A DNA stretch of 32,948 nucleotides from positions 1 through 32,948 of the IMG/VR virus record IMGVR_UViG_3300030406_000600, one strand, 5' to 3'. The notes under the pieces were generated by a model. It worked only from the letters and a program-made list of their open reading frames with translations, did no database searches and had not been told where the DNA came from. Source of the stretch: a virus. The translations under genes were made by a program, and so were the position numbers. Positions within the stretch are counted from its first letter, which is position 1; the number at the start of each line of letters is the position of its first letter. Shown one piece after another: positions 21,249 to 29,405 of the stretch.

Positions 21249-23014
21249 TGACATTAACTACTCAACAATTACAAAAATTAAAACAAGGAGCATCTGGTTC
21301 TACAGATGATGAAGAAAAAGGATTTTATGTACAAGATGGTAAAGCAGGTGTTCGATTTTCTGTTCCTACTTTTATGGGTGGTAGTGGAGATTTAGATTTT
21401 TATATAGATTTTAATAAAAAAAGAAATGTAGGTGATTTTAAAGCATCTTTACAAGGAGTATCTTTAGGCACAGCAGATGAAGCTGAAGCATGGATAAACA
21501 AAGCACTAGGTGACAATAGACCTAAAGATGAAATATTAAGCGAAATAAGACAAGGGTTAAAAGAATATCAACAAGAAAACCCTAAATCTGCTCTAAGTTC
21601 TGAAATATTAGGTAGTTTAATAACAGGTAAATTAGGTATTGGTAAAACAGCAGTTAATACTTTTTTAAGGGGTATAGGGTTAGGGGGAATTTATAGTGCA
21701 GCAAAAACAGAACCAGATAAAGATGCTACCTTAGGAGAATCTATAGAGCAAAGAGCTAAAGAAGGAGTAAAAGGAGCAGCTATAACTGCACCATTTGCTG
21801 TAGTAGGTAGTGCTTTACAATCTAGTCCAGTATCGCAAAAATTATTAAAAGAAGGAGTTAAATTAAGTCCTGCACAAATAGTAGGTTCTGGAGCTTCTTC
21901 TTTAGAAAGAATACAAGCAGTTACTCCATTTTTAGGTAGGGGAGCTAGAAGGGCAAGAGAAGAAAGTGTTATATCTTTTAGTAGAGCTTCTGCTAATCAA
22001 ATATTAGGTAAAATAAAACAAGCAACAGGATTAAATATTAAACCAATTAAAAGCAATCAAACTGCACAACAAGGTACAATAAAATTAAATAAAGCTATAG
22101 ATGTAGCTTATAATAAAACTATTAGACCTTTGAAAATAGATAAAGCAGAAACTAATATAGAAAATAATTTTTTAAATATTATAGAAAATAATTTATCAGA
22201 CCCTACAGATATAAGAGCAATAAACAAATTTATTAAAAAAGAAATATTAAATAAATTTAAACTTCAAAAAAATAAAACATCTACTAATAATAAACTTTTA
22301 ACTTTTGATTCTTCACCTAATAAAACTTTAGTTCCTAAAATAGATAATAAATCATTACAAAAAAGACAACCAGAAATATTAACAGGTAGAGATTTAAAAA
22401 ATGCTCACAGTAAAATAAGAACAGCTATAACTAGAGCTAAAAATAATCCGTTAACTAGTACAGAAAAATTAGATGCTTTAATTGAAATAGAAAAAGAACT
22501 AGTAAATGCTATGAAAATTTCTAGCAATCCTAAAGATTTTGCTAAATATGTAGAATTAGATAAAGTTTATCCTGATTATTTAGCATACAGAAATGCTGCA
22601 ATAAAAGGTCAAAAAGAAACTATAGAAAAAGCAGGAGATACTGTATCTGGAGCTGTGACACCTGATAAATTAATAGACGAAGGAATATCGGTAGCAAAAA
22701 AAAGAGGAAAAGATACTCTGATATCAGAAGGAAACTTTCCTATGTCTACTATTTCACAAACAGCACAACCAATATTAAAATCAACTAAACTACAAGATGA
22801 ATTAGCTCCATTTTATACTTTAGGTGGACAAGCATTAATATTAGGAGGAGGTTTATCTCAAGCTCCAACTGCTACAGGTATAACAACAGCAAGTTTAGCA
22901 GCATTATATGGTACAGCACCAGGTAGAAGGTTATTATCAGAAATATTAAAAAGAGATATAGTTCCTAGACTTAGCCCAGTAACAGGAGCTGAATTAAATG
23001 AAAGACTTAGATAG
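21248..23014 (+). CDS. Putative internal virion (ejection) protein 2
   Basis: A 588-aa protein that follows the 723-aa ejection candidate in a TAATG overlap. A small domain at 22-75 (GFYVQDGKAGVRFSVPTFMG) is followed by hydrophobic, Gly/Ala-rich segments (KTAVNTFLRGIGLGGIYSAA, about 131-150; KGAAITAPFAVVGSALQSSP, about 171-190) that could enter a membrane during DNA ejection. Further Gly/Ala stretches lie near the C-terminus (GGQALILGGGLSQAPTATGI). The middle is lysine/asparagine-rich and helical. Assignment rests on size, hydrophobic patches and place between tail and fibre genes. Confidence 0.65.
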   Translation: MTLTTQQLQKLKQGASGSTDDEEKGFYVQDGKAGVRFSVPTFMGGSGDLDFYIDFNKKRNVGDFKASLQGVSLGTADEAEAWINKALGDNRPKDEILSEIRQGLKEYQQENPKSALSSEILGSLITGKLGIGKTAVNTFLRGIGLGGIYSAAKTEPDKDATLGESIEQRAKEGVKGAAITAPFAVVGSALQSSPVSQKLLKEGVKLSPAQIVGSGASSLERIQAVTPFLGRGARRAREESVISFSRASANQILGKIKQATGLNIKPIKSNQTAQQGTIKLNKAIDVAYNKTIRPLKIDKAETNIENNFLNIIENNLSDPTDIRAINKFIKKEILNKFKLQKNKTSTNNKLLTFDSSPNKTLVPKIDNKSLQKRQPEILTGRDLKNAHSKIRTAITRAKNNPLTSTEKLDALIEIEKELVNAMKISSNPKDFAKYVELDKVYPDYLAYRNAAIKGQKETIEKAGDTVSGAVTPDKLIDEGISVAKKRGKDTLISEGNFPMSTISQTAQPILKSTKLQDELAPFYTLGGQALILGGGLSQAPTATGITTASLAALYGTAPGRRLLSEILKRDIVPRLSPVTGAELNERLR

Positions 23015-23071
23015 AATAAAATATTGATTTATAAACAAATATAATATAAAAAGAACGAAAGGAGAACAATT

Positions 23072-24106
23072 ATGGGTTGGTCAGGAGGAACATACACAAG
23101 GTCAGATGGAGTATTTACAGGTACTCAGATTTGGCAAAGTAACAGAGATGCAGGAACAAAAATTGTTGCAGATAGACACGATACCCACGACCAAGATTTA
23201 GCAACAGGTATTAACCAATGTTTAAACAAAGATGGTTCAAATGCAGCAACAGCTAATCTTGATGCTGGTACATATAGAATAACAAGAGTAGGTGATGGTA
23301 CTGCACACACAGATGCAGTAAACGCAGGACAGATACAAGATGGTGCTTTAATATTCCAAGCAACAGATAGTGGTGGTAGTGCTAATACTTATGCAATCGC
23401 TTTGACACCAGCAGTAACTGCGTATGTAGCAGGACAAGTATTTCACTTTAAGGCAGCTAACACATCAACTGGTGCTTCTACCTTAAATGTAAATGCTTTG
23501 GGTGCAAAGAATATAAAAAAGAAAAATGACCAAGATATTGCAGCTGGTGATATAGAACAAAATGCAATCGTATCTGTAATCTATGATGGTACATCTTTTC
23601 AAATGTTATCACAGTTAGGTACATCAGCTGGTTCTATGAGTTCTTGGACATTATCTGGCGATAGTGGTTCTAACCAAACTATTAATGATGGTAACACAGT
23701 TGATATAGCTGGTGGAACAGGTATAGATACAGTAGCTGGTTCTACGGATACAGTAACAGTTTCAATAGATGCTACAGTACCACAATTAGCTACTACTAAC
23801 GCATTTACTGGTGTAAATAGAAATGCTTTGACAACAGATAATGATGGTTCATTTGATATGAACGCAAATAATAATTTTAAATGCACTCCTGCTGGTAATT
23901 TGGCTTTGACATTTACTAATTTTGCTGATGGACAATCTGGCTACATACTACTAATTAATAGTGGTGGGCATACTATATCATTACACGCAAACAGTAAAGC
24001 AGATGCTAATTTAGCTACTACAGTATCAAGTGCTGGTACATATTTAATATCATACCTATCAGATGGTACAAATTCTTACTTAACTAACTCTGCTGTATTT
24101 GCCTAA
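23072..24106 (+). CDS. Tail fibre protein
   Basis: A 344-aa fibre. It opens MGWSGGTYTRSDGVFTGTQI and continues with the widely found fibre segment KDGSNAATANLDAGTYRITR, then GDGTAHTDAVNAGQIQDGAL. It has repeated short beta-strands rich in Ser, Thr, Asn and Gly (DSGSNQTINDGNTVDIAGGT) and a small beta-sandwich end near GYILLINSGGHTISLHA. It would attach to the tail by its N-terminus and contact the host surface. It has the strong ribosome site AAAGGAGAACAATT after a 57-bp AT-rich gap, the largest in the tail genes. It ends in a TAATG overlap with the lectin-like gene. Confidence 0.85.
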   Translation: MGWSGGTYTRSDGVFTGTQIWQSNRDAGTKIVADRHDTHDQDLATGINQCLNKDGSNAATANLDAGTYRITRVGDGTAHTDAVNAGQIQDGALIFQATDSGGSANTYAIALTPAVTAYVAGQVFHFKAANTSTGASTLNVNALGAKNIKKKNDQDIAAGDIEQNAIVSVIYDGTSFQMLSQLGTSAGSMSSWTLSGDSGSNQTINDGNTVDIAGGTGIDTVAGSTDTVTVSIDATVPQLATTNAFTGVNRNALTTDNDGSFDMNANNNFKCTPAGNLALTFTNFADGQSGYILLINSGGHTISLHANSKADANLATTVSSAGTYLISYLSDGTNSYLTNSAVFA

Positions 24107-24831
24107 TGGGTATACTCCAAAATGAAAATGCAATACCTAGTGCGTCTGGTGCAGCAGCATTTTATGACCATCAAATAGAACAAAGCTGTAGATTTGATTA
24201 TAGTGATGATACAACTTTAAATAGAACAAATTCTTTTTCTGCAATTACTACTTTTACTTTTTCTACATGGTTTAAAAGAGGAAGGTTAGACCCTTACACT
24301 GGTGGTCAATATGGATTTGTTTTAAAGTGTGACTCTAATAAAGGTGTAGGTTTTACAGATGGAGACCAAATAACTGTTTTAAATGGTTCTTCTCATGCTA
24401 TTAGTAGTGCAGTTCATAGAGATACTGGTGGATGGGGTCATTTGTTATTATCAGTAAATAGTGGAACTGGAACAGCTTTTGTTAATGCAGTTCAACAATC
24501 ATCAAATAGTGGTATGCAACTTGTTGGTGGTGCTGATGGAGAAGCTATTGGTATATGTAATTATGGAACTAATAACTTTGATGGTTTACTAGCAGAAACA
24601 GCATTAATAGATGGACAGGCCTTAACTTATACATCATTTGCAGAATTTAAAAATGGTGTGCTTATACCAAAAGATTTAAGTGGACTTACATTTGGTACGC
24701 AAGGTTTTCTTCTAAAGTATGAAAATGCAAGTGACCTTGGTAATGATAGTTCAGGAAATAATAATGATTTTACAGGAACAAATATGGGTGCAGACCATCA
24801 AGTTCTTGATAGTCCAACATTTGGGAGTTAA
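24106..24831 (+). CDS. LamG/concanavalin-like fibre-tip protein (first half of a split gene?)
   Basis: A 241-aa protein with a LamG-type jelly-roll: FSAITTFTFSTWFKRGRLDP (about 43-62), GWGHLLLSVNSGTGTAFVNA, and FDGLLAETALIDGQALTYTS are hallmark strands of phage LamG domains. It ends DLGNDSSGNNNDFTGTNMG, then DHQVLDSPTFGS. In many marine phages the same text continues without a break into the SPRY-like domain now encoded by the next gene in another frame. Probably a host-surface glycan binder at the fibre tip. TAATG coupling to the fibre gene. Confidence 0.8.
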   Translation: MGILQNENAIPSASGAAAFYDHQIEQSCRFDYSDDTTLNRTNSFSAITTFTFSTWFKRGRLDPYTGGQYGFVLKCDSNKGVGFTDGDQITVLNGSSHAISSAVHRDTGGWGHLLLSVNSGTGTAFVNAVQQSSNSGMQLVGGADGEAIGICNYGTNNFDGLLAETALIDGQALTYTSFAEFKNGVLIPKDLSGLTFGTQGFLLKYENASDLGNDSSGNNNDFTGTNMGADHQVLDSPTFGS

Positions 24832-24836
24832 TTAAT

Positions 24837-26627
24837 ATGGCAAGTAGTGGAAATTTTGCAACAATAGGTGGTTTAGAGAAAAATACTGGTGGCTTTACAT
24901 TTAGTCAAGGTAATTTAAAATATTCAGTAAGCACTAATCAAAGAGGTTTTATAGGTTCAACTGCTTTTCCTAACACAGGTAAATGGTATTTTGAGTGTCG
25001 TGTAATAGGTGTTGGAGCTGGAACAAGCAACGCAGATGATGTTTATATAGGAGTGTGTGAACCAGATAAAATGAGAAGTAATCTTACTGGCAGTAGAGGG
25101 GGAGCATCTGTAAGTGGAGCAGGAGGATATACTGTCAATTCTTATGCTGGAGCAGCTTATTTAGATGGTGTAAAACAAAGTGATGATTCAATAGGATATA
25201 TAAGAAATTTCCCTCAAATATTTGGTATAGCTATTGATAGAGACAATAATAATTTTAAATGGACTTACGATGGAAGTAGCTATAGTTCAACTTATTCTAT
25301 TCCTGCTGATGTTGATTTGTATCTGTATTTAGGCAGTGGAGGTGGTTCAAGTACAGCATCAGGTGTATTTAACTTTGGACAAGATTCTACATTTGCTGGA
25401 GCTATAAGTGCTGGAGGTAATGCAGATGGAAATAGTATAGGTGATTTTAGTTTATCTGTGCCTACTAACTTTTTAGCCTTATCAAGTGCTAACTTACCCA
25501 TATCAGATGACATAGACCCAGCACAGACTGATGACGATTTTCCCCAGAAACAATTTAATGCTATTACTTATACTGGTAATGGAGGTACAAGAACTTTAAC
25601 AGGCTTGGGTTTTCAACCAGATTTAGTATGGATTAAATCAAGAAGTAATGCTAACTCTAATGAACTCTATGATAGTTCAAGAGGTGCAACAAAAAGATTA
25701 AGGTCAGATACAAATGATGCTGAAGATACTAGGTCAAGTGAATTAACTGGTTTTACTAGTGATGGTTTTTCATTAGGTTCTAGTACATTTGGTGGAACTA
25801 ATTTTAATAGTTATACTTATGTTGCATGGTGTTGGAAAGCGAATGGGGGAGTAACCTCATCAAATACAAATGGAGATATTACTACAACAGTACAAGCTAA
25901 TCAAAAAGCAGGATTTAGTATTTTTACTTATACAGGTAATGGTGGAGGAGCAGGAACAACTATGGGTCATGGTTTATCCCAAGCTCCTGATATTTGGTTT
26001 TTAAAACAAAGAAGTAACAATGGAGAATCCTCACAAAAAAATTGGAGAGTAATGTTAAATACTGGAACAGGAGGAGCTTTTCGTAATTTAAGTGGTAGTA
26101 ATCAAACTCTTGTATTAAATGAAGCAGATGCAGCAGCAGGATTATATAATACTGGTGATAATTTTGAACCTACTTCTACAGTAGTTCAAGCACCTGATAA
26201 TGGAAATGCAAATTCGTTTTTTGTGGTAAATGGAAATACTTATATAAATTACTGTTGGCACTCAGTTGAAGGATATAGTAAGTTTGGAAGTTATATTGGA
26301 AATGGTAATGATGATGGACCATTTATTTATCTAGGATTTAGACCCAGATTAGTCGCAATTAAGTGGTTAACAGGTGTAAATTCAGCAGAAGATTGGGGTG
26401 TTTTTGATACAGCTAGAAGCACATCAAATCCTAGTTCAAATGATAGCACTTCTCAATTACAATGGAATAGAAATATAGCAGGAACTAACACAAGTTCACA
26501 CAAAATTGACTTTACATCTTCAGGTTTTAAACTGCGTGGGAATGGTGGATTAAATAATACAAGTGGTGCAACATATATCTACATGTGTTGGGGAGATGTG
26601 CCATTCAAATATAACAATACTTTTTAG
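24837..26627 (+). CDS. SPRY-like and repeat-containing fibre/adhesion protein
   Basis: A 596-aa protein. Residues 1-200 form a SPRY-like beta-sandwich (FPNTGKWYFECRVIGVGAGT, then PQIFGIAIDRDNNNFKWTYD). After it come three repeats of about 110-130 aa, each starting FxxxxYTGNG or SYIGNG and containing GF-PDLVWIK-type text: LGFQPDLVWIKSRSN, GLSQAPDIWFLKQRSN and LGFRPRLVAIKWLTG. This LamG-SPRY-repeat layout is common in marine phage adhesins. The start has GGGAG ten bases upstream and lies six bases after the LamG gene, in another frame. It probably forms the receptor-binding tip. Confidence 0.8.
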   Translation: MASSGNFATIGGLEKNTGGFTFSQGNLKYSVSTNQRGFIGSTAFPNTGKWYFECRVIGVGAGTSNADDVYIGVCEPDKMRSNLTGSRGGASVSGAGGYTVNSYAGAAYLDGVKQSDDSIGYIRNFPQIFGIAIDRDNNNFKWTYDGSSYSSTYSIPADVDLYLYLGSGGGSSTASGVFNFGQDSTFAGAISAGGNADGNSIGDFSLSVPTNFLALSSANLPISDDIDPAQTDDDFPQKQFNAITYTGNGGTRTLTGLGFQPDLVWIKSRSNANSNELYDSSRGATKRLRSDTNDAEDTRSSELTGFTSDGFSLGSSTFGGTNFNSYTYVAWCWKANGGVTSSNTNGDITTTVQANQKAGFSIFTYTGNGGGAGTTMGHGLSQAPDIWFLKQRSNNGESSQKNWRVMLNTGTGGAFRNLSGSNQTLVLNEADAAAGLYNTGDNFEPTSTVVQAPDNGNANSFFVVNGNTYINYCWHSVEGYSKFGSYIGNGNDDGPFIYLGFRPRLVAIKWLTGVNSAEDWGVFDTARSTSNPSSNDSTSQLQWNRNIAGTNTSSHKIDFTSSGFKLRGNGGLNNTSGATYIYMCWGDVPFKYNNTF

Positions 26628-26640
26628 GAGGTGAAATAAT

Positions 26641-27276
26641 ATGTGGGCTTATGTAAAAGATAATAAAATAAAGGAGATTATAAGATTTCCCAAAACAATG
26701 GTAATAGATGATGTTACACATTCAAAGAGAATATTTACATCTTGGTCTTGGACTGAATTAAATAACATAGGTATTTACACAGTAGAAGCTGGAACACAAG
26801 GTGATGACAGGTTTCAAATAACAAGTCAACCTACTTACACTTATAGTGCTTCTGGGAAAAAAGTAACTACTGCATACACTACTACAGATAAAGCATTAGA
26901 TGATGCTGAAGCTAAAGATGAATCTGGTAATAATATATTAGATGAAAAAGGTAATAAGACTTATAACTATGGTTTAAAAACACAAGCTAAAGAAAAAGCA
27001 AAGCAACAAGCAAATGGTCTTATAAATCGTTTTAATTGGCTTGTAGAGAGGTCTATCTATGATAGTAGTAAATCTATACCAGATGCAGTTAAAACTTATG
27101 TGGCAGCCATTAGAACCGATTGTGCTAATATAGAAAAAGCAATAGATGATGCAAGTGATATGTCAGCATTTAGAAAACTATATGATTGGGAATACAATGA
27201 AGATGGTAGTGTAAAAACTATTGCACCAATACAAAATTGGAGTGATGATTATGATGTTAAATCGTATATTAGATAA
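26641..27276 (+). CDS. Fibre-associated (assembly-like) protein
   Basis: A 211-aa protein (MWAYVKDNKIKEIIRFPKTM at the start) with the style of tail-fibre assembly or fibre-tip accessory proteins. It has a beta-rich N-terminal domain (IYTVEAGTQGDDRFQITSQP), a charged linker and an amphipathic helical end (EKAKQQANGLINRFNWLVER, DDASDMSAFRKLYDWEY). It has the strong ribosome site AGGAGGTGAAATAAT. It directly follows the adhesin gene, where chaperones for fibres usually lie. A structural fibre component is the main alternative. Confidence 0.65.
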   Translation: MWAYVKDNKIKEIIRFPKTMVIDDVTHSKRIFTSWSWTELNNIGIYTVEAGTQGDDRFQITSQPTYTYSASGKKVTTAYTTTDKALDDAEAKDESGNNILDEKGNKTYNYGLKTQAKEKAKQQANGLINRFNWLVERSIYDSSKSIPDAVKTYVAAIRTDCANIEKAIDDASDMSAFRKLYDWEYNEDGSVKTIAPIQNWSDDYDVKSYIR

Positions 27277-27373
27277 GATAAAAACAGTTTATCAAAAAGT
27301 TAAAAAAAGATTATTTGGTAAACTATGCGAGTGTAAACCTAAAAAAAGGGGTAGACCTAGAAAGGATAAATAA
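27251..27373 (+). CDS. Small basic protein with AT-hook-like end (40 aa)
   Basis: A 40-aa ORF, MMLNRILDKIKTVYQKVKKR followed by LFGKLCECKPKKRGRPRKDK. The end KKRGRPRK is a classic AT-hook core (RGRP), which binds the minor groove of AT-rich DNA, and a CEC pair precedes it. It overlaps the upstream gene by 26 bases and ends in a TAATG overlap. The motif is short and could arise by chance in a basic protein. Confidence 0.6.
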   Translation: MMLNRILDKIKTVYQKVKKRLFGKLCECKPKKRGRPRKDK

Positions 27374-27624
27374 TGGCTACAAATTCAGAAGCAAAACAAG
27401 CATCTGTAAGAGGAGTTACCTCTACTACAGGTACATTTAACGAAGATTGGTTAGCTTTATTTAATGCTAGAAGTATTGGTGCAGGAACTTACAATGAAAG
27501 ATTACTAGCTTACATTAACAATAAATTAGGTAGTTCTCACACAGATTTAAATAAAGCATTACAAGCATTAGCTGTAGACCAAGGTGATGCAAACTATTCT
27601 AGTATGGGTACATTTACACCATGA
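27373..27624 (+). CDS. Small virion-associated protein, paralogue A
   Basis: An 83-aa protein, MATNSEAKQASVRGVTSTTG then TFNEDWLALFNARSIGAGTY. It is clearly related to its downstream neighbour: TGTFNEDWLALF against NGTYNEDWMKTF, GTYNERLLAYIN against GTFSERMLAYTN, and YSSMGTF against WSSMGTF. Such short tandem genes follow fibre genes in marine podoviruses. It is probably a minor structural or fibre-related component. TAATG start; it ends in a four-base overlap with the paralogue. Confidence 0.72.
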   Translation: MATNSEAKQASVRGVTSTTGTFNEDWLALFNARSIGAGTYNERLLAYINNKLGSSHTDLNKALQALAVDQGDANYSSMGTFTP

Positions 27625-27926
27625 CACAGCAATCATTAAGACAACAAAGTTGCAGAGATGCTTCAGATACAAACGGAACATATAATGAAGATTGGATGAA
27701 AACCTTTGAAGAAGCTGGTATAACCACAGGTACATTTTCTGAAAGAATGTTAGCTTATACAAATGCACAGGGTAGTTCTTGGGATAATGCACAATGGGAT
27801 GTATCTAGTTGGGGTAAAGGACCATTTGTAAATGTTAATCAATCTATGGCACAATTAGGTAAACAAAATGGCACAACAGTTCCTGGTTCTTTATGGAGTA
27901 GTATGGGAACATTTAGTGCAGATTAG
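27621..27926 (+). CDS. Small virion-associated protein, paralogue B
   Basis: A 101-aa paralogue of the gene before it, with an inserted aromatic segment SSWDNAQWDVSSWGKG near residues 52-67. That segment resembles SWDTATWDDAEW in the large tail protein (16033-17550). The shared frame is GTYNEDWMKTF, GTFSERMLAYTN and WSSMGTF. It appears to be an old tandem duplication. Function unknown; coupled by ATGA overlap to its twin. Confidence 0.72.
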   Translation: MTQQSLRQQSCRDASDTNGTYNEDWMKTFEEAGITTGTFSERMLAYTNAQGSSWDNAQWDVSSWGKGPFVNVNQSMAQLGKQNGTTVPGSLWSSMGTFSAD

Positions 27927-27934
27927 GAGATATT

Positions 27935-28324
27935 ATGGCACTGACAGCATTAATAGGACCAGCTACTAAACTTATAGGAAAGTTTGTAAGAGATAAAGAC
28001 AAACAAGCACAATTAGCTCATGAAATATCTACAATGGCAGAAAAACATGGGCAAGAGTTAGCACTAGCACAAATAAAACTAAACACAGAAGAAGCTAAAG
28101 GTAACTGGTTTCAATCCTCGTGGAGACCTCTAGTTGGATGGATATGTGCATTATCATTAGGTATAAACTTTATGGTAGCACCTATTTGTGCAGGGTTTGG
28201 TATAAACATACCACAAGCTGATATGAGTGTTATGATGCCTTTATTATTAGGTATGTTAGGTATTGGTGGTTTGCGTAGCCTAGATAAAATTAAAAAAGTA
28301 GATACAAAGGTTATTAAAAAATGA
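27935..28324 (+). CDS. Holin (3TM family)
   Basis: A 129-aa membrane protein matching the phage 3TM holin family. The cytoplasmic-type helix (LIGKFVRDKDKQAQLAHEIS, about 13-32) is followed by KGNWFQSSWRPLVGWICALS. Hydrophobic segments lie near 66-80 (GWICALSLGINFMVA), 83-90 (CAGFGINI) and 97-111 (VMMPLLLGMLGIGGL), and the C-terminus is basic. It would make pores that release the endolysin. It has the good ribosome site TTAGGAGATATT and lies 400 bp before the endolysin. Confidence 0.88.
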   Translation: MALTALIGPATKLIGKFVRDKDKQAQLAHEISTMAEKHGQELALAQIKLNTEEAKGNWFQSSWRPLVGWICALSLGINFMVAPICAGFGINIPQADMSVMMPLLLGMLGIGGLRSLDKIKKVDTKVIKK

Positions 28325-28500
28325 GAAAGTTTAGAAAAGTAGCTAAAACTAAAACAGGTGTACCAAAAAAATATGTTAAAGGTGCAAAAAACCCTAAAGC
28401 AAGAGCTGCTGAAATAAAAAGAACAGCTAAATTATATAAAGCAGGAAAATTAACACCAGCTATGATGAATAGAATAAGTAAACAAAGGAGCAAAGGATAA
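28321..28500 (+). CDS. Small basic DUF-type protein (59 aa)
   Basis: A 59-aa ORF starting MRKFRKVAKTKTGVPKKYVK, then GAKNPKARAAEIKRTAKLYK and AGKLTPAMMNRISKQR. The KKYVxGAKNPxARAxEIKRT.xLYKxGKLTPxMMxxIS pattern is, to my knowledge, a conserved small phage family without known function. It overlaps the holin end by four bases and the next gene as TAATG. It is placed inside the lysis cassette. Confidence 0.8.
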   Translation: MRKFRKVAKTKTGVPKKYVKGAKNPKARAAEIKRTAKLYKAGKLTPAMMNRISKQRSKG

Positions 28501-28739
28501 TGCCAAGTTTTAAAGGAATAAAAGGAGCTAGTAGATTTTCTCCTAGTACACTAAATAAAGTATATAAAAGAGGATTAGGAGCTTATTATAGTAGTGGCTC
28601 AAGACCTAAGGTATCTGCATCTCAATGGGCTATGGGCAGAGTAAAATCCTTTGTTACAGGTAAAGGTGGAGCTAGAAAAGCAGATGCTGATTTATTAGGA
28701 AAAAAACCTACTAAAAAGAAAGCAACAAGGAAAGCATAA
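28500..28739 (+). CDS. Small basic protein in the lysis cassette (79 aa)
   Basis: A 79-aa protein with LNKVYKRGLGAYYSSGSRPK, then VSASQWAMGRVKSFVTGKGG and ARKADADLLGKKPTKKKA. The AYYSSGSRPxVSxxQWAMGRVxSFxTGxGGARKAD stretch is a recurring family in marine phages (DUF5824-like, as I recall). The C-terminus is polybasic. It is coupled by TAATG on both sides, to the 59-aa gene and to the endolysin. Role unknown. Confidence 0.78.
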   Translation: MPSFKGIKGASRFSPSTLNKVYKRGLGAYYSSGSRPKVSASQWAMGRVKSFVTGKGGARKADADLLGKKPTKKKATRKA

Positions 28740-29167
28740 TGAATAGAGAAAAATTATTAGATATGTTGACCCTACATGAAGGTTTGGAGTTAAAACCATA
28801 TCAATGTACCTCCGATAAACTTACCATAGGTGTAGGGCGAAATATAGAGGATATAGGCATAACTGAAGAAGAAGCTAGATATCTTTTAGAGAATGATGTA
28901 GATAGAATACTAAAAGAAGTAGAACATTGGAGTTTTTTAGAAAAGTTAAATGAACCCAGACAAGCTGTTATATTAGATATGGTGTTTAATATGGGTGTTA
29001 CAAGGTTTAACGCAAACACATGGGTTAAGACATTTGCAGCAGTACAAAACGAAGAATGGGAAAAAGCAGCAAATGAGATGTTAGATTCTAAATGGGCAAA
29101 ACAAGTAGGTCAAAGAGCTATACGATTATCACAAATGATGAGAAAAGGCGAGTGGTATGAATCTTGA
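28739..29167 (+). CDS. Endolysin (GH24 lysozyme)
   Basis: A 142-aa muramidase that cuts the glycan chain of peptidoglycan at the end of infection. The catalytic pattern Glu-8aa-Asp/Cys-5aa-Thr is present: E14 in LHEGLELKPY, C23 in YQCTSDKL, T29 in LTIGVGRN. The Cys variant in place of Asp is known among phage GH24 enzymes. The downstream substrate-domain text QAVILDMVFNMGVTRF is also conserved. There is no signal peptide or N-terminal membrane helix, so export needs the holin at 27935-28324. TAATG overlap with the preceding gene. Confidence 0.94.
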   Translation: MNREKLLDMLTLHEGLELKPYQCTSDKLTIGVGRNIEDIGITEEEARYLLENDVDRILKEVEHWSFLEKLNEPRQAVILDMVFNMGVTRFNANTWVKTFAAVQNEEWEKAANEMLDSKWAKQVGQRAIRLSQMMRKGEWYES

Positions 29168-29405
29168 CCCTATGATGATGTGGAATATTATTATAACTGT
29201 GGTTTTAGGACCATTTGCATGGGCATTTTCTAAAATGTTTAATGAAGTAAAAAGATTACAAATACTTCTAAACAAAACAAGAGAAGATTTAGCGAAAGAC
29301 TATGCCACAAAATCCGAGCTTCACAATGAAACAAAAGAAATCAAGGAGTTAGTGTTGAGAATAGAAAACAAACTTGATAGGTTCATTGAGAAGCAAAATG
29401 GTTGA
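29157..29405 (+). CDS. Small membrane protein with coiled coil (possible spanin- or holin-like)
   Basis: An 82-aa protein. One membrane helix is at about residues 8-27 (MWNIIITVVLGPFAWAFSKM), followed by a charged coiled coil (EVKRLQILLNKTREDLAKDY, then ELVLRIENKLDRFIEKQNG). The layout of one N-terminal helix and a long coiled coil is that of an inner-membrane spanin subunit or an accessory holin. It overlaps the endolysin by 11 bases, the position used by Rz-type genes. No lipoprotein partner (o-spanin with a lipobox) is visible, so spanin function is unproven. Confidence 0.65.
   Translation: MNLDPMMMWNIIITVVLGPFAWAFSKMFNEVKRLQILLNKTREDLAKDYATKSELHNETKEIKELVLRIENKLDRFIEKQNG

Noticed and set aside
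23015-23071. TATAAT-like sequence before the tail fibre gene, considered as an internal promoter
   Set aside because: The only -35-like hexamer (TTGATT) is about 10 bp away, too close; TATAAT occurs often by chance in this AT-rich DNA.
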